The translations under genes and the position numbers were made by a program. Below are positions 24,122 through 36,000 of a stretch of 64,000 bases of DNA, piece by piece. The notes beneath the pieces are model-generated. The model was not told the DNA's origin. It was given only the letters and a program-made list of their open reading frames with translations, and made no database searches. Source of the stretch: Trichopria drosophilae (taxonomy: Eukaryota; Arthropoda; Insecta; Hymenoptera; Diapriidae); the NCBI GenBank assembly GCA_030407085.1, contig CM059582.1, forward strand, positions 53,147,001 to 53,211,000, given 5' to 3'. How positions within the stretch are numbered: the first letter of the stretch is position 1; each line of letters begins with the position of its first letter.

Positions 24122-24646
24122 AGGATATCTTAAATCTGATACTAAAATTAGAATTCGGGATTAAGGCACGAAAACTAGGACAAGTGAACGTTTGCATCGA
24201 ATACTAGGATTTTGCATTTTTCGACACGAAGCCTAGGTCATTTCAATTTCGGCGCGAAGAAAAGGTTTTTTTTATTTCTTCGATGCGAAAAAGAGGATAT
24301 TTCGTATTTCACAATTATAATAATGATGATGAAAGAGATAACAGTGCTACCAGGGACATCTATTGTAAATGTTAAATATGCTAACGAATCTGGTGCGAGA
24401 AGTTTCTTTTACAGCTTAACATATCTGGTCAGGGTTTTGTTTCAATTTTCCCAATAGTAGAATAATTTTTTCAGGCTACATATAACGACAATAATTTCGT
24501 TACTAGCATTATATTGACGCTTATTTTTTAACCCCTCCTTTATTTACTGATCTTGTACAGTGACCGTCTAGATTGAGACCTTATTTTTTTTAACGATATG
24601 CCGTAACCAGAATTAATGTTTTAAAAAGAAAATCTACATCTTTTAA

Positions 24647-25358
24647 CCTTTTAACGCCCAAGAGGACACACATTTCACCCAGATTTTCGGAATATTTCTT
24701 GACATTAAAAAAAAAATCAAAAAAGTTTAGATAAAACATTTTCGACGTAAAATTGATCGATCTTTCCGAATCTGCTGTTAAAAAATCAGTCAAACCCATT
24801 AAAAAAAAGTTATGCTTGGTTTTTCGCAAAAAATCAGATTTTTTCACTGGCAAATATTTTTTATTCGGCATTTTCACATTGGAAACGGTTAGGGAGATCA
24901 CTGATCGGTGAAAATATCGTGTCCTCGATCCTTTAACTTTAAAATGTGCATGATAGCATTTTGAAAATAAAGTTGGAAACTGTCAAAATGGCGGCTCAAA
25001 CACGAAAAGAACGGCGAAAACTCCTGAATTTTTTATTCGAAAATGATAGGCTTTCGGAAAAAATGCCGCTGAACAAATAGTTCTTAGAATTGATCAAAGA
25101 TACGCTCAAATTTTTTCAGAATTTTTAAAACACTTTTCTTCATTTTCAAAATCGCAAAATTTTGAAAATATATGAAAAGTCATTGAAAAATTGTGAACAA
25201 ATTTCGAGGATTTCTTTGATCGATTCTAAGAACTTTTTGTTTCGTCACATTTTTTGCAAAAGTCTATCGTTTACAATCAAATCAACGAGGCATACCACGG
25301 AAAGTTTCTTTTGTCTCTCAGAAAAACTGAAGATCTAAAGACTATGGTAGCGAAGGGT
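24647..25358. mobile_element. TTAA-flanked foldback element
   Basis: TTAA lies at both borders (24643-24646 and 25359-25362). The ends read CCTTTTAACGCCC and …GCGAAGGGT. Inside, 25050-25100 and 25215-25265 are inverted copies (TTCTTAGAATTGATCAAAGA and TCTTTGATCGATTCTAAGAA). A related inverted pair lies at 58695-58860, which suggests a family. The border assignment is weaker than for the neighbouring piggyBac-like element. Confidence 0.4.
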
Positions 25359-25537
25359 TTAATTCCATGACAGCAACATTCATTTTATAATAAAATCTTA
25401 AATTTATTTTATTTTATTTATTTTTTATTTAAATTGAAATAAAAATTATTCATTTTCCATAAAATGTGATTTTTTGTATTGCCTTAATCCTGATATAAGT
25501 GGTTGTAGATTTGTACTTATAATTGTCTTAAAATTAA

Positions 25538-26409
25538 CCTTCGCCGGTCATTGGGGGTCCAGCAGACCCCACGATGAATTTAAAGGCAAATAATTCGTTT
25601 TATTAGTTTTAATTTGGAAATATTGGAACACCTATCGGTAATCTAAAGAACTACCAATAAACTTCTGGTAATGCCGTTGTCTGACAAACGTCAATATACT
25701 CGTGGTACGTTACAAAAGTTAGTCGATTTTGTGGCGGGGTCCAACGGACCCTAGTATTACTCCGGTGTGTACTTTGAAGAAAATAAAAAAGCTTTTATTT
25801 CATGACTCCTGTAATATAAATAGTCGAAATAACACGTATGGTACATCCATTATTTACTGTCAATAATATTATTCGTAATATTCGTAAGCAATTAGGAAAG
25901 ACTGAGGAAGATGCAACTATTGGCAGAGATGCTTCATAAATTTTCGATTATCAGGATGTAAATTACTTTATTTGTTCAGTTACATATCTTATAATTAAAA
26001 ATTATGTATAAACAAACAAAGTATGTTGGTAAAAATTATGTATTTTATTTTTTAAAGATTATGCACTTCATTCATCTAAATAAATACCTTTTTCAAATTG
26101 TACATCAATGGACTATTTTTTTTCTAATAAAGATATGGAAAATATAATATTATAATAAGTTATGGTTTTTTAAGTAAATAAAGTCATTTTCTTTCCTTCT
26201 TTTTATTTGTAATTTTCTTTACTATGTTAGATGCAAACTTATGCAAATTGAACAACAGGGCCATAATTTGGGATGGTTGAACAACGTCTCAGAATTTTTG
26301 TAACTTCCTACCGCTTTACTCTTCTAATACAGGAACGGTTTTAAGCACTGGGGTCCGGTAGACCCCGTGTGTCGTTCTTAGAATTTTTAGAAGGTGTGAC
26401 CGGCGAAGG
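25538..26409. mobile_element. piggyBac-like MITE, 872 bp
   Basis: TTAA flanks both ends (25534-25537 and 26410-26413). Terminal inverted repeats are CCTTCGCCGGTCA and TGACCGGCGAAGG (the right end reads GTGACCGGCGAAGG). Just inside each end is a palindromic word, GGGGTCCAGCAGACCCC on the left and GGGGTCCGGTAGACCCC on the right, and a third partial copy (GGGGTCCAACGGACCC) lies at 25735. TTAA target duplication is diagnostic of piggyBac transposition. No transposase is present, so this is a non-autonomous copy. Both ends are nearly perfect, suggesting recent insertion. Confidence 0.8.
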
Positions 26410-26790
26410 TTAAGTGTGAAAATATTTTATTCTTAAAGACATAATATATAAATATTGTATAAGTATTATTTATTAGGAATAAACATTATTGTTATTATTT
26501 ATTAATAAAAATATTTAAAAATAGAAATTGTTAACAATCTATGTTAAATGAAAAATAATTATATAAATTAGATGTTCTACTCTTTACAATTACGTAATAA
26601 TGTAGTCGTCGCTAAGAGAATTCGAAATATCCTGTTTTTCGCGCCGAGAGAAGTGGAAAACCTTTTCTTCCGTGAAAAAATCGAAATATCCTATTTTTCT
26701 TGCCGAGAAAATGAAATAACCTCCTTTTCCAGTAGAGAAAGTGGAATAACCTAGTCTTCATATCAGATTTGAAATATCCTTGTCAATATA

Positions 26791-29524
26791 GAAAATATGG
26801 GGTATCAATTAAGCAGGTATTGCGACGTCATCTTACAAACGACAGTCATTTTTGATTTATAACATCTCAGCGATGTAATTAGCAATGTCATCGTGACAGA
26901 AAAACGAGTCGTCAGCAACATTTTTCATACGTCTTAACGACGTCTCAAGGATGCCATGTTGCTAACTGGGATTATTTAACAGTCTCAGATTCAAGCATGC
27001 TGCTTTCACAGCAAAAATATTATCCAACAACGTCAAGAAAAATTATAATTGTTGACTGAAAATATGTTAGCTCTTAAATTTTCAAATTGTAATTTTGACT
27101 ATTTTATTTTGTAGAAAAAGCCCCATAACGTTTTCCCCTTTATATTGTCTGTTTAGTTTTTCTGTAGTCAACATTTCATAATAAAGCTATTGTTGGTTTT
27201 GTTTTTGTATATAGAGTGTGATAAACAACATTACAAGATTAAAAATTCCTAACAAAAATGTCATGCAAAAAAAATGCTCAAACAAAACTCCAAAGCCCTC
27301 CATCGATGATTTTGAATCTGCGATTTTCTTATCTACAAACACAACACTTTCAAAATCCGCAAGAAAATTTGAAGTGTGTTGACTTTTTGTTTAATTTGTG
27401 TCAATCGTCCATAACCTCAAACTGTATCCTGACAAAAAAATGTATTATCAACGTATAAAAATTAATAATTTATTATCAATTTTTTTATTCATCTTGAGAT
27501 AGTCCATCTGTCACAAAGCTGTGTATCGATACTAAACGATGTTGTTTACGTATTAAAAAAAAAAAACATTTTGCAGGTCCGGACACATTAAAGTCGGCGC
27601 AAGTTCAACGCTCTTCCTCGTGGACTAACGTAAGGTTCGGAAAGACTTTTCGCTCTCGATTTTACTGGTGTCGCAACGTTAATCGCGTTGCGGTGTGTAC
27701 ATATGTTGAAAATCGAGAGTAACAAAACTCAACGACGTTGAATCGCCAACTGGCATCGGTGCGGTAATTTTAGTTTTATCGAAATAATGCGTTTAACGCA
27801 TCGAAGCTCGCTTGTTTATTTTTTATTTTATTTTACTTTTTTTTTTTATACAGAGATTTAAAAAGAAAACTTGAAAGAGTTTCCTGATGCGGTCGTAAGA
27901 ACGCGTATGTTTTAGAAGTTTTAGCGACAATCAACCGCAAAACTCTCGCGTTTTTCACCTAAAAAAAAAAAGAATAACGCGTTAAAAAGTTTTGCGGCAG
28001 ATTTTGTAGAGAAGTACGGTATGTTACGGAAATATACAAAGGAATTACGAATGTAAGTAACTAATTACTTGAGATACTTAGTGAATATTCCTTAACGTAA
28101 TATTTATTTAACGTTTACGCGTTTACATGCTCGATTCGACGATATTTTCGAACGGGTCGACCATTTTTGTATCGAGTGAATATTATTTACGAAAGCATAT
28201 TTACTTAAGTTTCTAGTAGTTTTTGCTGAATGTACGAACCAATTTGACTTCGCCGCTCGTTGTTTTTTTTTTGCTCTCTTTTCGAGGTAAGAAACCACGC
28301 ACAAATATTTTGTTCCGTATGCGTTTTATTAGTAATAATAATGCCAAACTTTCGATTAATCCATTCCTCCCGAGATTCCTGTTTTACGGATATACCCGGT
28401 TCGCGTGAATTTGTTTAATCGAATTACTATTTGTATCGTTTCGAGCATTACCAATACTTCCGAGCTTTCCAAAGGAATGCTAATTTCGATACTAAAGCAC
28501 AAACTCAATGCATTTTTGCTTGTCATTTCGAATTAAACGTCTTTATTGAAAAAACTGATGTATTTTTGATAAACCGTATGATTTACACGATTTTAATACA
28601 GAAAGAAAAATCGGTATTGAAAAAATGATACTTTATTTTCAAATTCTTACCAAACGAAGCGAAGCCGATTAAGCTGGGATTTTGTATAAAAGGAATTTCA
28701 GGGTCTATTTCCGAATGTAGCACCTGAACGGCAGTATAGCAAAAATTGCAAAACTGTACTTTTTAATTACAAATCTTCGTACAAATGTACGCGCGAGGTT
28801 ACATTGTAAAAAGATGTAACGTTTTTATCGTTTTTGAAAAATCGCTTCTAAGATTGGAAGACATACAGGACAGATTTGTTTGATTTAGAATATATTCTTT
28901 GACATATTCAATTTAGATTACATTCCAGATCATATTAAGAATCGCCCGAACGTACTGATTTTACTTGGTCGCAAAACGATAAGTGACTTTCGCGTTTCCA
29001 TCCGGGAACTCTAAACGACCTTTTTTAATTACGATTGAAATCGAGCGAACTAAAAGATACCTAGGCATTAAGGTTCATGTCAATCTACGAAAATGCAATG
29101 TAAAAAAGATATTTACAATTTCCGACAGATGCTTATGAATAAAATATATTATAACAGATTTATTGTTGGGTTTTATTTAAAAATATTTTAATTCCGAGAA
29201 TCTTGAACAATTTTAGTCTAACTTGGACGTAGCATGAAACGTCGCTCTACAAGATCCTATGCACAGATTTTATTTTTTTCAGGAGGAAATTAAATATGGC
29301 GGCGTTTTTATGAGAAAAATCCATTTTTTTGTGAAATTGAGATTTCACACCGAAAACGTCATTTAGATCTAACAACAAGTGGCTGAAAATTGCACAAACT
29401 ACTTGAACTTTCAAAATGTGCGTTAGTACATAAAATAAATTCAAAATGGCGGTTAAGGTAAGTATTTTGATTTATGAAACATTCCAAAAACCATTTTGAA
29501 ATGTTAAAAAATAATTGTAAACCT
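26791..29524. other. Intergenic; promoter-like G+C-richer patch at 27.58-28.05 kb
   Basis: Most of this is plain AT-rich DNA. From 27580 to 28060 CpG-containing words are frequent (GTCGGCGCAAG, TCGCAACGTTAATCGCGTTG, TTTTGCGGCAG). CTCTCGATTTT and AAAATCGAGAG form an inverted pair, and a good splice donor (AATGTAAGTAAC) sits at 28052. This could be a promoter with a non-coding first exon on the + strand, or an old repeat. No coding exon downstream could be tied to it. Confidence 0.3.
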
Positions 29525-29528
29525 TTAA

Positions 29529-30444
29529 CCCTTCGAGGGGCACAATTTTCTGATGTGTGAATTTTTTAAATCATAGGTAATCTTTATGTTTTCGGGATCC
29601 CTGAGCACGAATCTGAGGTCAGATTCTGAAAATTCAAAATGGCGGAACCAATATGGCGGACAAATTTTTTAAATATCTAATGCTTTTCCTGAAATTTGAT
29701 AACTAAAGGTTTTTTCGGTCGCTGATTACGATTTTGAAGTCAGATTTTCAAAATTCAAAATGGGGGTCCAATATGGCGGACAAATTTTTTATATATCTGA
29801 TTTTTCTGAAATTTTGTATCTATATATATATATATATATATATAGTGGTCGTTTATCATGAATCCGTTGTCATATTCATAATCTACAATCCTGAAAATTC
29901 CCGAATATCCAGTTTCACCTCGTTGAAGCAACTATTTACACGTCAGTCCGCCATCTTCGGTCCGCCATTTTGAATTTGGAAAATCTGAGATTACATTGAT
30001 AATTAGCAACTCCAAGAGCCCCTGAGTAAAAAATTTCAGTTATTTTCCATGTAGAGAAAAAAGTATGATTCAAAGGATTTTTAAAAAATCATTTTTCGAC
30101 ATTCCTTTTTTTTTTTTAACTAGGGTGCGAAAAATTCTGCATAAAATGTATGTGCTATAAGACTGTCCAAAGAATACGTGAAAAAATGTTCAGAGTCTCA
30201 GCTGTCGACACTCCCGAGAAAACGTTTTTTTCTCAAAAATACGAATTTGTTCACGTTAATTGTTTATAATAAACATATCAATAAATAAATTATTCCAATT
30301 TTTAACCAATTTCTAATAACTTATACTCCCAAGAGTCCAAAAAGTATAGATATGTTTGCGGAACATTCAAAAATATAACGGAAATTTTAAAAAAACTAAG
30401 ACAAAAAAAGGTGGTACATATATGTACCACCGCCCCTCAAAGGG
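29529..30444. mobile_element. TTAA-flanked piggyBac-like element, 916 bp
   Basis: The ends are TTAA-CCCTTCGAGGGGC on the left and GCCCCTCAAAGGG-TTAA on the right, 13-base inverted repeats with one mismatch. The interior holds two to three units of the dispersed block (29590-29780, and inverted at 29935-29990) with AATGGCGGAACC, ATATGGCGGAC and GTCGCTGATTACGA words, plus a (TA)n tract at 29820-29843. No open frame resembles a transposase. Confidence 0.75.
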
Positions 30445-30681
30445 TTAATTGACATTGTAACAAAATTTTAATTATTAATTTGCATTATTTATAATTTATT
30501 TGTATTCATTTATTGAGATGTATGCGTTATGAGGGTAGTTTTGGAAATTTCTTACCCAGAAAGCTAAAGGGAAGATGAAAGCTTGTCACGTCATTGATTC
30601 AGCTGTTTCGGAATTGTGAGATAAATAAATTAGCTAATTTTTTTTGAGGAGGATGTCGAGATCTTCTGCAATATTTTTTCT

Positions 30682-31278
30682 ATTGCGTTCAACCCAAAAG
30701 TTCTTGCACCTCGTGGTTTTTGTAGGCATATTTTCAGATTTGTCTCCCGGTTATTTTAAGCCGCAAATGAAAATAATCGATAGAGGGAAAATCGAAATAT
30801 CTTGATTTTTCGCATTTTTTAAAGGTTATTGTAAATATTTTCATCAAAATAATGTTTAGATCTAGTTTTTTTACACGAACGTTTAGATTTTAACTCTAAA
30901 AAGATAATTCCGAAAGATTTTTATTACTTTTATATGTTAAAACTCCAAATATTTACAAAAATTATATTTACAGAAAAAAAAAACACTTTTTTTCGTTTTG
31001 TTGTAAATATTTTGAGTTTTAACATATAAAAGTAATAAAAATCTTTTGGAATTTTCTTTTTAGAGTCAAAATCTAAACGTTCGTGTACAAAAACTAGCTC
31101 TAAACATTATTTTGATGAAAATATTTACAATAACCTTTAAAAAAATGCGAAAAATCAAGATATTTCGAGTTTTTCTCTATCGATTATTTTCATTTACGGC
31201 TGAAAATAACCGCGAGACAAATCTGAAAAATGTCTACAAAAAACCACGAGGTGCAAGAATTTTTGGGTTGAACTCAAT
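30682..31278. mobile_element. Long-arm hairpin element, 597 bp
   Basis: The arms of about 285 bp are inverted copies with over 90 % visible identity, for example AACCCAAAAGTTCTTGCACC against GGTGCAAGAATTTTTGGGTT, and ACACGAACGTTTAGATTTT against AAAATCTAAACGTTCGTGT. Only about 25 bases near 30980 separate them. Such a transcript would fold into one nearly continuous double-stranded RNA. Confidence 0.85.
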
Positions 31279-31617
31279 CGAAGCTCACATTGTGATATTT
31301 TCGTGTTCAATCACTGGGACGTGAAAATCAATCGTTGTCCTAGTTATTGCAATTGACGCTCTTTGTTCATACTTAATTAGGAGTAAAATTGGCAACCTTA
31401 TTATTTATGTAATAAATCTACATAAAATAAATCTACGTTAGTTGATCTATATTTTTTGTTAATTGGTAAGTATTCATCCTTAGTACTTAAATTTCCTTCA
31501 AATATCGGTTAGGTCCGTTTTGTTACTGCATACATATACATTTTGCATGTAAAAAGTTAGGTTATGTCATTCTAAATAGATATTTTTATAATATGATAAT
31601 ATAGAAAAAAAGTATAA

Positions 31618-31851
31618 CTTCACGAGATTCTAAAAGATGATGACAAACAGAAAACTTTACAAGATAAAGAAGAAAAGCTTATAAAACGAGAGGAAATGAA
31701 AAAACAAAAAGAATTAGAACAATTGCAAAAAAATCAAGAAGGAGAACAGAAAAAAAATCCTAGAAAAGAAAAAGAGTTGCAAAACAGATTAAAGGCAATA
31801 AAGCAAGATGAGAAATTGTACAAAAAGAAACAGAAGCTGACAGAAAAATAA
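31618..31851 (+). pseudogene. Coiled-coil-like open segment, no start codon
   Basis: A 77-codon frame opens just after a stop at 31615-31617 and ends with TAA at 31849-31851. It reads as a highly charged helix (QDKEEKLIKREEMKKQKELE, then KEKELQNRLKAIKQDEKLYK). There is no ATG near its start, only an internal one in REEMKK. It could be the last exon of a gene, a retrocopy tail, or composition bias of a purine-rich strand. I recognise no specific protein. Confidence 0.3.
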
Positions 31852-31899
31852 AATAAATAACAGTAATTTTGTACATGTAAAGATGGTGTAAATGTGGTA

Positions 31900-32320
31900 T
31901 GAAATATACAAAATGGCGGTTTATTCCAAGAAATTTTTACCAAATTTTGGCAGTATGGAAATATAGCATTTTAAACAAATTTTCAACTGAACTATCTATC
32001 TTATAAGATGTTTTCTGGTATACTGATCATGAATCTGAAGTTAAAATTTGGAAATTCCAAATGTCTGACCTAATATGGCGGACATTCATGAGAAACTTTG
32101 GAAGTCATTTCTCGATATGCGGAAAAATGTATAATTGTAGATTTTCGAGGATGCTGATTACGTATGTGAGGTCATAATTTCTAAATTCAAAATGGCTGAC
32201 AAAAGATGATGACCGTGGTGTTGCTAAGTTCAGTTAAAAATTTGTTTGAAATGCTATATATCCATACTACCAAATTTTTTTTTAAATTTCTTGACATAAG
32301 CCGCCATTTTTTATATTTCA
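31900..32320. mobile_element. Foldback element with dispersed block inside, 421 bp
   Basis: The outer arms (about 100 bp each) start TGAAATATACAAAATGGCGG and end CCGCCATTTTTTATATTTCA, and include ACCAAATTTTGGCAGTATGG / CCATACTACCAAATTT. The middle, 32010-32215, holds two direct units of the block with CTGATCATGAATCTGAAGTT and ACTGATTACGTATG-type words. Confidence 0.75.
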
Positions 32321-33043
32321 AGGTGAAATAAAAAATGCTTACATGCATATTCTGTAAATTCAAACATTTTATGCATTTTATGCACTTTTCCAGTCAAACA
32401 AATCGCTTTATCGATATAAAGAATGAAATTTAAAAAAATGACCCAAAAAAATGTGTTTTTTTTACATATTTTTGCCAAAATCAAAGGAAAATACTCAATT
32501 TTTACCAAATTTGAAGTTACCATTCGAAAGAGCACCCTCGAAAATAGTAAATAAGGTACATTCCGAACTGTCTGTATATTATTTTCAGTTTGAAAAATGC
32601 TGTGGAAGTTGTACATGGAAAACGTGCATTCTGGACGTTAAAGGGTTAAGCGTATAATTTCGCATAAACGTGTCTTGTACTCTCATCGAACGCTTTAATG
32701 TAAGCATAATTTTTACCAGAGTGGACATTTTTCTTTTACTCCTCGAAATATCATGCAGAACGTTTTTGTACACCTTCTTTTCCCGTATATATTGCGTTTA
32801 TGATCCTATTTTTAGCAGAGTAATGTCAGATTTTAGTAATCATAAATACATATTATCGATTATATTTGTATTTAATAATTCAAAAGTACATAAATATAAA
32901 GACGAGCGATACAATCGTGCTCTTTATGTAGAATACAAAACTCCCTTTACAATATCTTGTCTTAAAAAATTCATCATTCACTTGATTTACTATATATCGC
33001 GTTGTACATTTTCGTGCAAATGCGTATGTTTTCTATGCATTTT

Positions 33044-36000
33044 TCAAATTATGATCGCCGGTGGTGGAACATATTTCTTCGTCGGAACGTCTAACATTTC
33101 ATTTGGTGCAATGATTATGTCATTCACTGACCTCAATTTCTGCAGCTTGCTTTGCAATTTTGTAATCTTTGATTGAAAAAAAAGTAAAATTGTATTAGAA
33201 ATGAATTGTAGTTTATAATTTGTATACCAACCTTTTTTATTTCATCTTGTAGATACTTCTGTTCGTGATTTGCAGTCAAAGGACCTCCGGGAGGTGCCAT
33301 ACTTAGCTGACTTAATGACTCGACTAATTCATTCATCTTTTCGTTTATGTTCTTACGGCTATTGAAGATGAATAGATTTTTAAAGTTCACATAATTATAT
33401 TTTTGAAATTTAATTCATTCTTTGACACTTACTTCACTATTTCTGGCTTTGGTCTCGTGTTTTTCGTTTTTTGTCTTGCCTACAACACACGTGTATAAAT
33501 ATTTGTAATCTATAAATATTTTTTTAAATTCAAGCGAGTCTTATTTAAATTAATTTAGTTAAGACATTCTGCTTTATAATAATCAATAATGAACAAAAGT
33601 TTTAAACAATACACTTGGAGAAAATTAGTGTCTCTTACCATGTATTTTTTGAAATATGCTTACAACAATGTATACAAGTCATTCCACGTCAATAATATCA
33701 AAACTGAGGTCGATGTCTCCAAATTCCTCCAAAATGAAATATTTGAAGGGTATAGACTTGAAAAACATTATGGTAGAATATATTTTAAAAAATTTCAAAA
33801 TGGCGGCCGTGAGGTCACCTTTATTGAATTTCTTAAAATTACGATATCTATCTTTCCACTTTGCACACTTTAATTTTACAAGGATCATTTTCCTCGGAAA
33901 AATGAGCACTTTCATGCAAAAATAGAAAAAATATAAATTTTGTGATTCTGTCTTGCCTACAAATTTTCATAAAATATTTTTTAAATTTAATTTCAAGTGC
34001 CGTTCAGGGCATTTTTTTCCTCAAGTGATATGTTATCTTGTAGAAAAATGTCTCACCTTTCATTTAAAAAAAAAAATTGATGGAGACTCTTTCCGTTCCA
34101 AAATTATGATTTTTTTAAGAGCGCACATAGGGTGTACCTAGCTGCGCTTTCATTGCATGCCGTTAGGTGCGCGACAACTCAACAAAGCGCTGAATTATAG
34201 CGTGATGGTAGTATATCCATACCAGACAAAATATTACTTGTTTAATACAATTCTATATAACTAAATTTTATCTCTATATAAATGTATATAACTGTTATTA
34301 TTTGAAAAAAAGTTGGAATTGAATTCTGGTTGTCGTCAGACTACTCAAGAATACCAACTACTGAGCCATAGATGCTGAAATGTCTTAATCGATTACGAAT
34401 TTAATGTTAAATTCAATGTGACCCTATTTTTTTTTTTAAATAATCGTGAGATCGTATATAAATAAATATACAGGGTGATCCAAAAGTCCCGGAACACCAA
34501 AATATCTCAGCAAGAGCACATTTTCGCGTCGCAAAAAATGTTTCAGACAAAAGTTTAAGGGTTTTTTCCTGGCTATTTATTGGCGATATTGAATTTGACC
34601 TTGAATATGACCGTGAAGGTTATTCTATGGCGCAGCGCATTAATGACCGTCGCGATGTGCGCTCTTAAGAAAATCATAACTTTGGAACGGAAAGAGTCTC
34701 CATCAATTTTGTTTGTTTAATGAAAGGTGAGACATTTTTCTACAAGATAACATATCACTTGAGGAAAAAAATGCCCTGGCCGGCACTTGAAATTAAGTTT
34801 AAAAATATTTTATGGAAATTTTTAGGCAAGACAGAATCACAAAATTTGTATTTTTTCTATTTTTGCATGAAAGTGCTCATTTTTCTGAAGAAAATGATCC
34901 TTGTAAAATTAAAGTGAGCAAAGTGGAAAGATAGATATCGTAATTTTAAGAAATTTAATGAAGGTGCCCTGACGGCCGACATTTTGAAATTTTTAAAACA
35001 ATATTCTACCATAATGTTTTGCAAGTCTATCCCCTTCAAATATTTCATTTCGGAGGAATTTGGAGACATCGACCTCAGTTTTGATATTATTGACGTGGAA
35101 TAGCTCATGGTATCTTAAACCTATTTTTATAGTAAAATTTACTAAATTAGTGTGCTACCAAACAAGCACATTTTTTTCAAAAGAGAATTCTTTGAGAATT
35201 CTTCAAAATATATCGAATATTAAAGTAGTATTCTTTTCTAACATAATATTCTCTTAATTTTGTCCCAAAATGTCGATTTTGATAATCAATGTTCAACAAA
35301 GTTTTATCTATTTTCACCCCTCCCAAAAATATGGGAAAGACATAGTCTACAATTTCCCAGGCCGTTCTATCGATCTATGCTACTTAAAAAACAAAAAAAA
35401 TGTTCAAACCACTGATTTTCTTCAATTAAACAAAAAAGGTTGTTTTTATGAATATTTTATTAAAATGCAATTTCTAATACAAAATACAACATGAAATGAA
35501 CGAAAGTGAATGAAAACAAGGTAGAGATCTAATGTAAAAACTTTGCCATGTGGTTATTTTATTTCTTTCATCTAAGGACCCGGAAGAGACAACTGTGAAA
35601 AACTAGGGCTGAATCGACATTGTGTAAAGAGATCACTGACGAAAAATAAACTGGAAAATTGAAAATAGAGAAAACATAATTGTCGCAGTGAAATCGCCAT
35701 TTCGAAGATTTTAATTTCGATGACATTCTACGCTAAGCCACGTGGGGGGAGGGGAGGATAAAAAAAATCAAAAAATGGAGCTACGTGTTTTATGGACAGC
35801 CCCTATATATAAATAAAAAAATTATGTATAAATTACAGGTTTTTTTCAAATTTGCTCTGCATTAATGTATTAGTTGTTACATCGAATCTACAAACAATAG
35901 ATAAAGTAGTTTCATTTATACAATATATTTTCTTTCCACAATTTTTTAACTTTTTTAATTTATGTTCTTTGTCTATGCCAATTTATTGTGAGTCAATATT

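Larger units (their letters stand above)
24122..26790. mobile_element. Element with inverted subterminal ~33 bp repeats
   Basis: On the left (24122-24312), units of the form CGCGAAGAAAAGG / GCGAAAAAGAGGATATTTCG recur. On the right (26600-26790), the same units appear inverted (CGAAATATCCTATTTTTC and GCCGAGAA, about four times). AGGATATCTTAAATCTGATA at the left is inverted as TATCAGATTTGAAATATCCT at the right. The interior holds a TTAA-flanked foldback (24647-25358) and a piggyBac-like MITE (25538-26409), both nested insertions. No transposase was recognised. Confidence 0.55.

Noticed and set aside
32670..33176. 168-codon + strand open frame
   Set aside because: Its end is the complement of the last exon of the small minus-strand gene, the composition is F/Y/I/C-rich as in AT-rich non-coding DNA, and it has no ATG at its front.
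33589..35108. Mirror-image open frames of 60-95 codons
   Set aside because: They lie in the two inverted arms of the 33681-35101 foldback and mirror each other; no codon pattern or homology.
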